DNA from: Micromonospora sp. CP22
GTDB lineage: Bacteria > Actinomycetota > Actinomycetes > Mycobacteriales > Micromonosporaceae
Assembly (NCBI RefSeq): GCF_009712475.1
Contig: NZ_VCJO01000002.1
Span: 310,001 to 374,000, forward strand
Direction: 5' to 3'
Length of the DNA: 64,000 bases
The translations under genes were made by a program, and so were the position numbers. This document shows, in pieces, positions 55,488 to 64,000 of the stretch (the stretch's first letter is position 1; each line of letters begins with the position of its first letter). Below the pieces are notes generated by a model that worked only from the letters and a program-made list of their open reading frames with translations, made no database searches and was not told the DNA's origin.

Positions 55488-56081
55488 TCAGGCGGGAGCG
55501 ACGGCCCGGGAGCGGCGCATCGTGAGCACGTACTCGACCAGCGAGATCAGCACGTGCTTCGTCGACTCCCGGTTCCGGGCGTCGCAGGCCACCACCGGCA
55601 CGTCGCTGGAGATGGCGAGCGCCTCCCGAACGTCCTGCGGGTCGTGGTACTGCATCCCGTCGAAGCAGTTGATGGCGACCAGGTACGGCAGCCGCCGGTG
55701 CTCGAAGAAGTCGATCGCCGCGAAGCAGTCGGCCAGCCGGCGGGTGTCCACCAGCACGACCGCGCCGATCGCGCCCCGCACCAGCTCATCCCACATGAAC
55801 CAGAAGCGGGTCTGACCCGGCGTACCGAACAGGTACAGGATCAGGTCACGATCGATCGAGATACGACCGAAGTCCATGGCCACCGTGGTCGTCGTCTTGC
55901 CCGGCACCTGCCGGGTGTCGTCGACGCCGACTCCGGCGGAGGTCATGATGGCCTCGGTGGTCAGCGGCGTGATCTCCGAGACCGAGCCGACCAGCGTCGT
56001 CTTGCCGACGCCGAATCCACCGGCGATAACGATCTTCGCCGACGTCACGCGCCCGCTAGGGGCCGGCGGCCGGTGCGACAT
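55488..56081 (-). CDS. cvnD: Conservon GTP-binding protein (CvnD type)
   Basis: This is a 197-residue small GTPase-like protein. Walker A is GGFGVGKTTL; the DxxG-like VAMDFGRI, LFGTPGQTRFWFMWDEL and INCFD (NKxD-like) are seen. It is a member of the Ras-like family in Streptomyces conservons, acting with the roadblock protein and kinase. ATG 56081 lies one base after the stop of the DUF742 gene; the stop is followed by the terminator hairpin. This is the fourth gene of a four-gene operon. Confidence 0.92.
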   Translation of the reverse strand: MSHRPPAPSGRVTSAKIVIAGGFGVGKTTLVGSVSEITPLTTEAIMTSAGVGVDDTRQVPGKTTTTVAMDFGRISIDRDLILYLFGTPGQTRFWFMWDELVRGAIGAVVLVDTRRLADCFAAIDFFEHRRLPYLVAINCFDGMQYHDPQDVREALAISSDVPVVACDARNRESTKHVLISLVEYVLTMRRSRAVAPA

Positions 56082-56082
56082 G

Positions 56083-56460
56083 TCAGAGCCTGCGAAGTCC
56101 ACTCAGCACCCTCTCCAGCAATTCAGTGCCCACCGCGTCGTCCGAGTCGTCCAGGATGGTCGGCTCGTGGACCGCGACCAGGCCGTCCGTCGCCATGTCG
56201 GCGATGAGCACCCGGGCCACGCCGAGCGGAAGCTGCATCCGCGCCGCGATCTCCGCGAGCGACTGCACGCGTCCGTCACACAGCGCGGCGATGTACTGGT
56301 GCTCACGGCCTTGGCCACCATTGCCAGTGGCAGCGGCCCGACCGCGCACCGTCGTCTCGACCAACGCCTCAATGGCGATGTCGAGGCGAGGACGGGTACG
56401 ACCGCGGGTCACGGCGTATGGACGGACCAGCGCACCGGTCGGCTCGTCACGATCAGCCAT
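56083..56460 (-). CDS. cvnC: Conservon DUF742 protein (CvnC type)
   Basis: This is a 125-residue DUF742 protein: LVRPYAVTRGRTRPRLDIAIEALVETT, then ALCDGRVQSLAEIAARMQLPLGVARVLIADMATDGLVAVHEP, a winged-helix-like segment. In conservons it is thought to bind the GTPase and kinase modules. GGAGGTGA precedes ATG 56460. Confidence 0.9.
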   Translation of the reverse strand: MADRDEPTGALVRPYAVTRGRTRPRLDIAIEALVETTVRGRAAATGNGGQGREHQYIAALCDGRVQSLAEIAARMQLPLGVARVLIADMATDGLVAVHEPTILDDSDDAVGTELLERVLSGLRRL

Positions 56461-56561
56461 GTTGCCGCTCACCTCCTTCGTACCCGGCACCGGCTCGCAC
56501 CGGCGCTATCCGTCGTATGCAATGTTGCCGCCCCGCCTGCCCCCACCGGCTGGCGCGACGA

Positions 56562-56966
56562 TCAACCCATCATCCCCACAGCCGTACGCGGCTGTGGGGT
56601 CAGGGCGTCGCCCACCCGGTCAACGAGCAGGGCCATTTCGTAACCGACCTGTCCCACGTCGCAGCTACGCGCGGCGAGCACCGCGAACGACGATCCGTCG
56701 GAAATCGACATCAGGAACAGGAAGCCATTGTCCATCTCGACCACGGTCTGCAGCACAGCGCCTCCCTCGAAGCAACGGGCCGCACCCTGGGTCAGGCTGA
56801 CCAGACCGGAGGCGATCGCCGCCAGCTGGTCCGCCCGATCCCGGGGGAGGTCTCGTGACGACGCCAGGAGCAGGCCGTCCGCGGAGACGGCGACCGCATG
56901 TGCGACACCGGGTACCCGATCGGCGAAGTTGGCCAGCAGCCAACCGAGATCCTGCGTACTAGTCAT
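56562..56966 (-). CDS. cvnB: Conservon roadblock/LC7 protein (CvnB type)
   Basis: This is a 134-residue roadblock/LC7 domain: [64 protein letters not shown]. Such proteins regulate the paired small GTPase, in the manner of MglB. Its ATG overlaps the kinase stop by four bases (ATGA), which shows translational coupling. A gap of about 100 bases before the DUF742 gene holds no obvious promoter. Confidence 0.93.
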   Translation of the reverse strand: MTSTQDLGWLLANFADRVPGVAHAVAVSADGLLLASSRDLPRDRADQLAAIASGLVSLTQGAARCFEGGAVLQTVVEMDNGFLFLMSISDGSSFAVLAARSCDVGQVGYEMALLVDRVGDALTPQPRTAVGMMG

Positions 56967-59900
56967 CCTTCTTGCTCCTTCTGCCCGCTCCCGGCCACCG
57001 GGCCAGAGCCAGACTGCGAGGATTGCTGCCCGCCCGAAGTTCCCTCCGGGCCGGTCGGGTTGCTGTCCGAGGGGTGACTACGTCCCCGCTGGACACCCCG
57101 GTGGTAGGCGGAGAGTAGACCGCGTACCGATTCCGGGTTCCGGCGCTGCACCGAGGTGGTGGGCTTCTCCACCGCCCCGGGCACGAGCTGCGCCATCGGC
57201 GTACGTTTCGGCAGCCCGGTCTGGGTGGTGCCAGCCGCCGGTGCCTGGCTGGCGGCGCTGGCCGCCCGCCAGCCGTCGTCGGCCGCAGTCCGCCAGATGC
57301 TCTCCTGTTGGGTCGGACGGTGCGAGGGCGCGCTGTCGGCAGCGCCGGGACGGGATCCGCCGCTCGCTGCCGCGCCGTTCCCGCCGGGCGCGCCCGCCCC
57401 CGTCGGAGTCTGTGCCATCGGTGCGTTACCTGTCGTCCCGGTCTGGGTCTGCTGGGCCGGCCGGTTACCGACATCGACCGTGGAGAGCTGCTGAGTCGTC
57501 GCACCGGCCGTAGCCGCCTGACGCGCACCGGCCGACTCCTCCGGGCCCGGACGACGGGTACGGAACCACGCCGACTCCAGCTCCCGGAAAATCGGCAGCT
57601 CCATCGTCTCATCGGCGTACCGCTGCCGGTTCTGGGCCTGCGGCGTCGTGGGCGCCGCCGGTGGTGCCTGCGCCGGCCGTGCGGCCGGGGCCTGCTGCGG
57701 CACCCGAGGCAGTTCGGTGGTCATGTCCAGGGCGGCGGCCAACCGCTCCGGCACGGGCGGTGCGGCGGGTTCCCCGGCCACCGGCGGCCAGGCCGGTGGT
57801 GCCGGGGCAGCGGCGCTGGGCGCCGCCGAGACCGGCCGCTGCGGCAGCGGTCCACCGGGCGGCGTCGAGACCGGCGAGCCGGAGACGGGCGAGGCCGACA
57901 CCGGGTGACCGGAGACCGGGGCCGCCGAGACCGGCGGGGCCGAGTACGGCGTACCGGACACCGGGGGCGACGACACCGGGGGTACCGGCGGAGCCGACAC
58001 CGTAGGCGGGGCGTACGGCCCGGACTCGGGACTGCTGGGCAGCTGGCGCGGAATGTGCGGCGGCTGACCGCCCGGCTCGTCACCGGAGCGGCGCTGCGGC
58101 AGCGGGTCGACCGGGTGACCGTTCGAGGTGAGCGGCGCGAAGCCGTTGCCGTTGCCACCGGTGGTGCCGCTGGCTCCGGTCAGGTCGGACCAGGCGGGCA
58201 GGTTGCCTCCGCTGCCCACCGAGGTCGGGGTGCCGGAACCGTTACGGTTCGCCGGATCGAAGGGCCGGCCGCCGAGGGTCACCTGGTTACCGGAGCCACC
58301 CGGGTTGCGCGGGGTGGGCGGCGCCGGCGGGTGTGCGCTGTTGCCGAGCGCGGCCAGCGCACCGAACGCCGGGTTCGGCCCGGACGCGGGGCCGGCCGGG
58401 GCCGGCAAGGCGGCGGGCTGCTGCCCCCGACCGGACAGCGCCCGAGGCACCAGCACGGTGGGCGGCAGGGTGACCTCGGCGACGGTGCCCCGGTCGCTGC
58501 CGGGTCGCAGCTCGACCTTGACGCCGTGCCGGGAGGCCAGGCGGGCGACCACGACCAGGCCCATCATCCGGGAGACGGCGACGTCCACCTGCGGCGGCGT
58601 GGCAAGACGCTCGTTCAGCTCGGCCAGTTGCTCGCCGCTGATGCCGATGCCGCGGTCCTCCACGTACAGCGAGGCACGGTCGCCGACCCGACGCGCCTCG
58701 ACCAGCACCTGCGAGTCCGGCGGGGAGAAGGCGGTCGCGTTGTCGAACAGCTCGGCGACGAGGTGGACGAGGTCGTTGACCGCGTGCGCGGCGACCTCGA
58801 TGTCCCGGTCGATCACCCCGAACTCGATCCGGGTGTAGTGCTCGACCTCGGACTGGGCGGCCCGCATCACGTCGATCAGTGCGGCCGGTTCACGTTGCAC
58901 ACGGGTCGAGTCGGCACCGGCGAGAACCAGCAGGTTCTCGTCGTTACGACGCATTCGGGTGGCGAGGTGGTCCAGCTGGAACAGCTCGGCCAGCCGGTCC
59001 GGGTCCTCCTCGCCGCGCTCCAGCCGGTCGAGGTGACCGATCAGCCGGTCGACCAGGATCTGGGACCGACGGGCGAGGTTGACGAACATCGTCGCGACCG
59101 ACGACCGCAGGGCGGCCTGTTCGGCAGCGGTGCGGACCGCCTCCAGGTGGACCGCGTTGAACGCCTCGGTCACCTGACCGAACTCGTCCTTGCTGCGTAC
59201 CGGCAGTGGTTCGGCGATCTGGTTGGCCAGCTGCACCGGCGAGAGCTGCCCGGTGACCTGCGGGTCGCGCAGCTTGGCCACTGCCTGCGGCAGCCCGTAC
59301 TGGGCGATGGAGAGCGCGCCCTGCCGCAGCTCACGCAGCGACCGGGCCATCGAACGGGCCACCAGGAACGCCAGGAAGATGGCGAGCAGCAGCATGGTGA
59401 GCAGCAGGCCGGTCTCCAGGAACACGGTGCGCTGCACCTCGGAGCGGAGCTTGCCGGCCTGTTCCGCCACGTCGGAGTCGAACTTCGTCTCCACCGACCG
59501 GATCAGCTTGCCGTTGGCGACCAGCGCGTCGTCCCACTGCTGCGGGGTGAACGAGATGCCGGCGAGGTTCTGCGAGTTGTCGGCGTTGACCTGGCTGATG
59601 TAGATCGTCGCCTGCCGACGGTCGCCACCGCCGATGGTCTGGGCGTGGAACTCCGCCTCCGCCTCGGTGGCCACCGCGTCGAAGCTCTGCTGCGCCTGTT
59701 GCTGACCCGTCTCGCTGGAGATGTAGTCGGTCCGCAGGGTCGAACTCATGCCGCCCGAGATGAGTGCCCGGTGCACGACCACCCGGCGGACGGAGAGCCA
59801 CTCCTTCTCCCGGGCCACCGCGGCGGCGGCCCGCATGCGGTCGCTCAGGTCGTTGTCACCGGCCAGCTGGCTGGCCGAGTCCCGGACCGCGAGGAGCTGG

Positions 59901-60433
59901 TTGATCAGCTCGTCGTAGGACTGGAGCGCGTCGGTGATTCGGAACTTCCCGTTGAGCACCTGGCTGCGGGTGCCCGGCAGGTCGCCGAGGCGTTCGTCGA
60001 TCTGGGCGAGCAGGGTCTGCAGGCTGACCGGCAGGTCGGTGAGGTCGGAGCGCTGCCGGGAGTAGGGGGCCTTGGCCGAGTCCACTCCTGCCGAGACCTC
60101 GTTGTAGCGGGTGGAGGCGGTGTCCTTCTGCGTGGCGGTGCTCCGTTGCGGATCCAGGCCGAGCAACAGCACGGCGGCGGTCCGCTCGTCCTGAAGACCA
60201 TCCACCAGCGCACCGGAGTGGCCGATGAGTTCGGCGAGGTCGCCGGCCCGGTTGGCGTCGTTGAGCGCGTCCAGGTGGTCGACCAGACCGCTGGTACCCA
60301 CGACGACCGTGGCGATGGTCGGCACGATCATGATGAGACCGAGCTTGGACCAGATCGGCATGTCGCGGAGCCGACCTGCCGGCCGGCGCAGACGCGACAG
60401 GAAGGAACCTGCCGTCTTCGGCCGTTTGCTCAC
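56963..60433 (-). CDS. cvnA: Conservon sensor histidine kinase (CvnA type), nitrate/nitrite-sensor-like
   Basis: This is a 1156-residue membrane kinase. Helix 1 is at about 28-51 and helix 2 near 335-360. Between them is a NIT-like sensor domain ([18 protein letters not shown]). HAMP and a helical region with [20 protein letters not shown] follow. An HATPase domain is at about 530-660 ([22 protein letters not shown]). A very long Pro-rich tail with PVSA/PVSG repeats then leads to [10 protein letters not shown] (948-957), [12 protein letters not shown] (1047) and [14 protein letters not shown] (1073). It starts GTG 60433. It is the first gene of the four-gene conservon. Confidence 0.93.
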   Translation of the reverse strand: MSKRPKTAGSFLSRLRRPAGRLRDMPIWSKLGLIMIVPTIATVVVGTSGLVDHLDALNDANRAGDLAELIGHSGALVDGLQDERTAAVLLLGLDPQRSTATQKDTASTRYNEVSAGVDSAKAPYSRQRSDLTDLPVSLQTLLAQIDERLGDLPGTRSQVLNGKFRITDALQSYDELINQLLAVRDSASQLAGDNDLSDRMRAAAAVAREKEWLSVRRVVVHRALISGGMSSTLRTDYISSETGQQQAQQSFDAVATEAEAEFHAQTIGGGDRRQATIYISQVNADNSQNLAGISFTPQQWDDALVANGKLIRSVETKFDSDVAEQAGKLRSEVQRTVFLETGLLLTMLLLAIFLAFLVARSMARSLRELRQGALSIAQYGLPQAVAKLRDPQVTGQLSPVQLANQIAEPLPVRSKDEFGQVTEAFNAVHLEAVRTAAEQAALRSSVATMFVNLARRSQILVDRLIGHLDRLERGEEDPDRLAELFQLDHLATRMRRNDENLLVLAGADSTRVQREPAALIDVMRAAQSEVEHYTRIEFGVIDRDIEVAAHAVNDLVHLVAELFDNATAFSPPDSQVLVEARRVGDRASLYVEDRGIGISGEQLAELNERLATPPQVDVAVSRMMGLVVVARLASRHGVKVELRPGSDRGTVAEVTLPPTVLVPRALSGRGQQPAALPAPAGPASGPNPAFGALAALGNSAHPPAPPTPRNPGGSGNQVTLGGRPFDPANRNGSGTPTSVGSGGNLPAWSDLTGASGTTGGNGNGFAPLTSNGHPVDPLPQRRSGDEPGGQPPHIPRQLPSSPESGPYAPPTVSAPPVPPVSSPPVSGTPYSAPPVSAAPVSGHPVSASPVSGSPVSTPPGGPLPQRPVSAAPSAAAPAPPAWPPVAGEPAAPPVPERLAAALDMTTELPRVPQQAPAARPAQAPPAAPTTPQAQNRQRYADETMELPIFRELESAWFRTRRPGPEESAGARQAATAGATTQQLSTVDVGNRPAQQTQTGTTGNAPMAQTPTGAGAPGGNGAAASGGSRPGAADSAPSHRPTQQESIWRTAADDGWRAASAASQAPAAGTTQTGLPKRTPMAQLVPGAVEKPTTSVQRRNPESVRGLLSAYHRGVQRGRSHPSDSNPTGPEGTSGGQQSSQSGSGPVAGSGQKEQEG

Positions 60434-60626
60434 GTCACCGCCCTCGTGATTGCAGCGTCCGCGTTGCCCTCGGACAACGCCCAGCAGCCGACCCGGCGGG
60501 TCGGACCATCCGAGATTCCATCACGCCGCCACGGAAAGAGAAAGCCCAGGTTGGCCCCAGCCGGAGGTGTGATGAGATGTTGATGCAATTTGATCGCGGT
60601 CCGTCTGTTCGGAGTTACTCGAAGTA

Positions 60627-61238
60627 ATGAGCCCCCCGCACCGAGTCGTCCTCCTCGCTGGCCCCTCCGGCTCCGGAAAGTCGTACATAGCGCAACAAAC
60701 CGGTCTCCCGGTGCTCTGTTTGGACGATTTCTACAAGGACGGTGATGACCCAACGTTACCGAGGCGGAACGGTCAGATCGACTGGGAGTCGCCCGATTCG
60801 TGGGACGCCCGGGCGGCGGTCGACGTTATTGACCAATTGGTCAGACACGGCCGCGCGGAGGTGCCGGTGTACGCCATCAATAAGGATCGACGGGTAGCCA
60901 CTCGGCGCTTCGAGCTGGCCGGTTCGCCACTTTTCGTAGCTGAAGGTATTTTTGCCGCCGAGATCGTCGGGGAGTGTCGGCAACGCGGCCTGCTCGCCGG
61001 GGCGTACGCGCTGCGTCGGCCCCGGGGCGCGACCTTCCTCAGGCGACTGGCCCGGGACCTCGCCGAACAGCGCAAGGGCCCCCGGGTGCTGGTGCGCCGG
61101 GGAGTGGCGCTGCTGCGCGCCGAGCCGGCCGTGTTGCGTCGGCAGACCGGTCTCGGCGCGGAGGCCGCCCGTGGTCGCGAGGTGCTGCGCCGGGTCGCCG
61201 GTTTGCTCGCCGCCGACCATCCGCCGAGGGTCGGCTGA
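60627..61238 (+). CDS. udk: Uridine kinase family protein
   Basis: This is a 203-residue P-loop kinase: VVLLAGPSGSGKSYIAQQTGLPVLCLDDFYKDGDDPTLP, with WESPDSWDA and GIFAAEI. It phosphorylates uridine/cytidine or a related nucleoside. It is close to udk but slightly different, and a phosphoribulokinase-like relative is possible. It lies 19 bases before the convergent add gene and belongs with the nucleoside-salvage genes upp, deoC and add in this window. Confidence 0.85.
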   Translation: MSPPHRVVLLAGPSGSGKSYIAQQTGLPVLCLDDFYKDGDDPTLPRRNGQIDWESPDSWDARAAVDVIDQLVRHGRAEVPVYAINKDRRVATRRFELAGSPLFVAEGIFAAEIVGECRQRGLLAGAYALRRPRGATFLRRLARDLAEQRKGPRVLVRRGVALLRAEPAVLRRQTGLGAEAARGREVLRRVAGLLAADHPPRVG

Positions 61239-61257
61239 CCATCGGCGCGGAAGTCGC

Positions 61258-62337
61258 TCAGCCCAGCAGCTTCGCGTACGCCGGTTTGATCACTTCATCG
61301 ATGATCTTCAGCCGCTCGTCGAACGGGATGAAGGCGGACTTCATCGCGTTGATCGTGAACCACTGGAGTTCCCGCCAGCCGTAGTCGAAGGCGTCGACCA
61401 GCAGGGCCATCTCCCGGGACATCGAGGTACCGCTCATCAACCGGTTGTCGGTGTTGACGGTCACCCGGAAACGCAGGTCTCTCAGCAGCCCGATCGGATG
61501 CTCCGCGATGGACGGGGCGGCGCCGGTCTGCACGTTCGACGACGGGCACAGCTCCAGCGGGATCCGCTTGTCCCGCACGTACGCGGCCAGCCGACCGAGC
61601 TTCGGCTGCGGGCCGGGAGTGATGTCGTCGACGATGCGGACGCCGTGGCCGAGACGGTCGGCGCCGCACCACTGGATCGCCTGCCAGATGGAGGGCAGCC
61701 CGAACGCCTCGCCGGCGTGGATGGTGAAGTGGAAGTTCTCCCGCTGGAGGTACTCGAAGGCGTCCAGGTGGCGGGTGGGCGGGAAACCCGCCTCCGCACC
61801 GGCGATGTCGAAGCCCACCACACCGTGGTCACGGTGTCGTACCGCCAACTCGGCGATCTCCTGCGACCGAGCCGCGTGCCGCATCGCGGTGAGCAGGGTG
61901 CCGACCCGGATCGGCGTACCCGCCTCGGCGGCGAGGGTGCTGCCCTCCACGAAACCGGCCAGCACCGCCTCGACCACCTCGTCGAGGGTGAGGTCCCGCT
62001 CCAGGTGCTGCTCCGGAGCGAACCGCACCTCGGCGTAGACCACACCGTCGGCGGCCAGGTCGAGGGCGCACTCCCGGGCCACCCGGCGCAGTGCCGGACC
62101 GGTCTGCATGACGGCGACGGTGTGCGCGAAGGTCTCCAGGTAGCGCTCCAGCGAACCCGAGTCCGCCGCCGCCACGAACCAGCGCCCCAGTTCCGCCGCG
62201 TCGGTGGTGGGTAGTTCGTGACCGACCTCCGCCGCCAGATCGACGATCGTCGCAGGGCGCAGGCCGCCGTCCAGGTGATCGTGCAGCAGCGCTTTCGGCG
62301 CCCTGACGATGTCCTCGTACCGCAGACTCGTGGTCAT
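61258..62337 (-). CDS. add: Adenosine deaminase
   Basis: This is a 359-residue zinc enzyme that converts adenosine to inosine. [10 protein letters not shown] (His19, His21) at the start, HAGEAFG with a Zn ligand and catalytic Glu, and [11 protein letters not shown] are the signature residues. The length is normal. ATG 62337 follows TAGGGT by six bases (leaderless). In mycobacteria add lies with deoA and cdd, which are not in this window. Confidence 0.95.
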   Translation of the reverse strand: MTTSLRYEDIVRAPKALLHDHLDGGLRPATIVDLAAEVGHELPTTDAAELGRWFVAAADSGSLERYLETFAHTVAVMQTGPALRRVARECALDLAADGVVYAEVRFAPEQHLERDLTLDEVVEAVLAGFVEGSTLAAEAGTPIRVGTLLTAMRHAARSQEIAELAVRHRDHGVVGFDIAGAEAGFPPTRHLDAFEYLQRENFHFTIHAGEAFGLPSIWQAIQWCGADRLGHGVRIVDDITPGPQPKLGRLAAYVRDKRIPLELCPSSNVQTGAAPSIAEHPIGLLRDLRFRVTVNTDNRLMSGTSMSREMALLVDAFDYGWRELQWFTINAMKSAFIPFDERLKIIDEVIKPAYAKLLG

Positions 62338-62343
62338 GGCTCG

Positions 62344-62349
62344 ACCCTA
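62344..62349 (-). promoter_or_regulatory. -10 box (TAGGGT) for add, leaderless
   Basis: TAGGGT on the minus strand is six bases before ATG 62337. Confidence 0.45.
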
Positions 62350-62395
62350 GTCCCCGCCGCTGTGCCGGTGCCGGACCGGTAGGGACAATGGCCAG

Positions 62396-63271
62396 GTGAA
62401 CCCAGCAGGACCGGACCCACGGGTGGTCGACCGGCTGCGCTGCCCGGTCTGCGGTGCAGGGCTCGCGGTCGCTCCGGTCGGCACCAGCCACGCATTGCGC
62501 TGCCCGCGCCGACACAGCTTCGACGTCGCCCGACAGGGCTATGTCAACCTGCTCACCGGCCGCGCCCCGCACAGTGGCGACACCGCCGAGATGGTCGCCG
62601 CCCGGTCGGATTTCCTCGCCGCCGGTCACTACGACGTCATCTCCGCAGCCCTCGCCGAGGCCGCCGTCACCGCGCTCGCGGACTCCCCCACCGACGCGTA
62701 CCCCTTGGTGGTGGATGCGGGGGCGGGCACCGGCCGGCACCTCGCCGGGGTGCTGGCGGCGGTGCCCGAGGCGGTCGGGCTCGCGCTGGACATCGCCAAA
62801 CCCGCGCTCCGCCGAGCCGCTCGCGCCCACCCTCGGATCACCGCCGCGTTGGCCGACACCTGGCAGCGAATTCCCCTGGCGGACGCCTCGGCAACGCTGG
62901 TGCTGAACGTCTTCGCCCCCCGCAACGGCGCCGAGTTCCGCCGGGTCCTCACCCCGACCGGACGGCTGCTGGTGGTGACCCCGGACACCGACCATCTCAC
63001 CGAGTTGGTCGCCGCCCTCGGCCTGCTCCGGGTCGACCCGGCCAAGGCGGACCGGGTGGCCGCCAGCCTGGCCGGTCACTTCACCGAGGAGTCGACGACC
63101 GTGCACCGGCGGCAGCTGACATTGTCCGGCGCGGAGGTGGCCACCCTGGTCGGGATGGGTCCGAGCGCCTGGCACACCGACCCGACGGGGCTGGCCGCCC
63201 GGATCGACGCCCTCGGCGAGCCGGTCCGGGTGACCGTGGCGGTCCGGCTCGGCACCTACCGTCGGAGCTAG
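62396..63271 (+). CDS. rlmA: RlmA-type 23S rRNA (guanine-N1) methyltransferase
   Basis: This is a 291-residue methyltransferase with an N-terminal zinc site (LRCPVCGAGL ... RCPRRHSFDVARQGYVNLL) and a class I SAM domain (VVDAGAGTGRHLAGVL, LNVFAPRNGAEFRRVLTPTGRLLVVTPDTDHLTELV). These features define RlmA(I)/RlmA(II)/TlrB, which modify G745/G748 of 23S rRNA, the latter giving tylosin resistance. Which guanine is modified is not certain. The start GTG 62396 follows GACAAT by six bases. The 3' end overlaps the DUF4272-like gene by four bases. Confidence 0.9.
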   Translation: MNPAGPDPRVVDRLRCPVCGAGLAVAPVGTSHALRCPRRHSFDVARQGYVNLLTGRAPHSGDTAEMVAARSDFLAAGHYDVISAALAEAAVTALADSPTDAYPLVVDAGAGTGRHLAGVLAAVPEAVGLALDIAKPALRRAARAHPRITAALADTWQRIPLADASATLVLNVFAPRNGAEFRRVLTPTGRLLVVTPDTDHLTELVAALGLLRVDPAKADRVAASLAGHFTEESTTVHRRQLTLSGAEVATLVGMGPSAWHTDPTGLAARIDALGEPVRVTVAVRLGTYRRS

Positions 63272-63969
63272 GTGGAGAGGTCGACCTCTTCCCAGCCGGG
63301 GGGTTCGTCATGGTAGGGCCCGCGCAGGATCACCGCCCACTCCAACGCCCACCGCCGCTGCCCGATCGCGTTGGCGTCCACCAGGCCCGGCAGCGTCCGC
63401 CCGGCGCGACTGACCTCCAGGTACGACCAGTCCAGGCAGTAGTGCAGGTCGAGCAGGGCGGCCGCGTCCGCCGGATGCTGTGGCGCGGCCAGGATGCGGG
63501 AGCGCCATTGCCGGAAGGTCTCCCCCTCGGCGATGTGCGGCAGCCGCTCCACCAGCCGGTCGTCGGTCGGCATGGTGGGGTCCAGTTGCTTGGTCAGACC
63601 GAGCACCCAGGCCAGCGAGAACAGCGCGTCGTGGTGCAGCACGAAGGAGCGGTGGTCGCCCTTGGCTCCGGTGACGAACTGGAACTCCGGCGGGGTGACC
63701 ATCTCCACCAAGTGCGAGGCGAGCAGCCAACTCATCGCAGCCTGCGGCGGCATGCCGAAGCACCGGGCCAGGATCAGGTGCAGCACGGCAATCCGTGCCT
63801 CGATCTCCGCCGTCGGCCGCAGCTCGATGTTGTCGCCCGGCTCCCAGACCAGCGGAAACTGCGGCGGCGGCAGGGGCAGCCGCAGCCGAGCCAGTTCCTC
63901 CAGGCTCGCCTCACGCACCGCGCGGGGGTCAGGGGCAGGCACGATCACGGCAACATCCTGTCTGATCAC
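63268..63969 (-). CDS. DUF4272-like protein
   Basis: This is a 233-residue, soluble, helical protein (ARIAVLHLILARCFGMPPQAAMSWLLASHLVEMVTPPEFQFV ... FSLAWVLGLTKQLDPTMPTDD ... LHYCLDWSYLEV). It fits DUF4272, of unknown function. The ORF starts at GTG 63969; further in-frame GTGs are at 63948 and 63942. It converges with rlmA and shares four bases with it. The window ends 31 bases upstream of this start, so its promoter is only partly visible. Confidence 0.7.
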   Translation of the reverse strand: MIRQDVAVIVPAPDPRAVREASLEELARLRLPLPPPQFPLVWEPGDNIELRPTAEIEARIAVLHLILARCFGMPPQAAMSWLLASHLVEMVTPPEFQFVTGAKGDHRSFVLHHDALFSLAWVLGLTKQLDPTMPTDDRLVERLPHIAEGETFRQWRSRILAAPQHPADAAALLDLHYCLDWSYLEVSRAGRTLPGLVDANAIGQRRWALEWAVILRGPYHDEPPGWEEVDLST

Positions 63970-64000
63970 GATGTCTCGGCGCCGACAGTCCCCCCTGGCC

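Noticed and set aside
57308..60583. A 1091-codon open frame on the plus strand
   Set aside because: It is antisense to the conservon kinase gene. Its Arg/Gly/Val-rich product has no domain, and such long shadow frames are expected at this GC content.

Overview
The window looks like a chromosomal segment from a high-GC actinomycete, most likely Micromonosporaceae (Micromonospora, Salinispora or a close relative). The evidence is the very GC-rich codon third positions, many GTG starts, TANNNT -10 boxes placed 6 to 8 bases before start codons (leaderless genes), an orphan type VII (mycosin) cassette, a conservon-type signalling cluster, and a dispersed GCAAGGAAGGGCCCC hairpin repeat that I associate with Micromonospora genomes. 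No tRNA, rRNA, CRISPR array, phage or insertion sequence was found. The backbone order (GtrA, PH protein, birA, accD5, accE, maf, accA3, lpdA, M20 amidohydrolase, phosphohexomutase, upp, add) matches, from memory, the Mycobacterium tuberculosis Rv3277 to Rv3313c region, with lineage-specific blocks inserted.

Region by region. 0.1-4.8 kb: two GtrA membrane proteins, a PH-domain membrane protein, biotin ligase and the acyl-CoA carboxylase beta subunit. 4.8-10.4 kb: an ECF sigma factor with a probable membrane partner, an M50 peptidase, a secreted GH25 lysozyme and a large receptor Ser/Thr kinase. 10.5-18.9 kb: carboxylase epsilon subunit, a three-gene type VII cassette (two helical substrate-like proteins plus a mycosin) with a low-GC core, Maf, an O-methyltransferase, a DrrAB-type ABC exporter and the biotin carboxylase/BCCP subunit. 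BirA, the beta, epsilon and alpha subunits therefore form a dispersed acyl-CoA carboxylase set. 19-31 kb: LysE exporter, GuaB1, a short threonyl-tRNA synthetase behind a leader peptide with three consecutive Thr codons and a strong hairpin (probable attenuator), DedA and DUF998 membrane proteins, LpdA, a GGCT-fold protein, an SCO6745-like protein, a coiled-coil protein, an MBL-fold hydrolase, a DUF4349 lipoprotein and an M20 amidohydrolase.

31.5-42 kb: acyl-CoA mutase large subunit, a second receptor Ser/Thr kinase with a repeated TQRV-type array, and a nucleoside/sugar-phosphate salvage group (phosphohexomutase, upp, deoC, aldehyde dehydrogenase plus a catalytically empty paralogue) with a GOLPH3-like protein. 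42-49.5 kb: BlaI repressor and M56 peptidase followed by cydA-cydB-cydD-cydC, a complete cytochrome bd oxidase and its assembly exporter. 49.5-60.4 kb: a PadR regulator with a membrane partner, two actinobacterial proteins of unknown function, a Tat-type lipoprotein binding protein, and a conservon (histidine kinase, roadblock, DUF742, GTPase). One of the unknown proteins carries the same C-terminal modules as the conservon kinase. 60.6-64 kb: uridine kinase, adenosine deaminase, an RlmA-type rRNA methyltransferase and a DUF4272-like protein.

The strongest candidates for new biology are the threonine leader-peptide attenuator, the mosaic type VII cassette, the pTxx(I/L/V) arrays in both kinases, and the shared tail of the conservon kinase and its neighbour.
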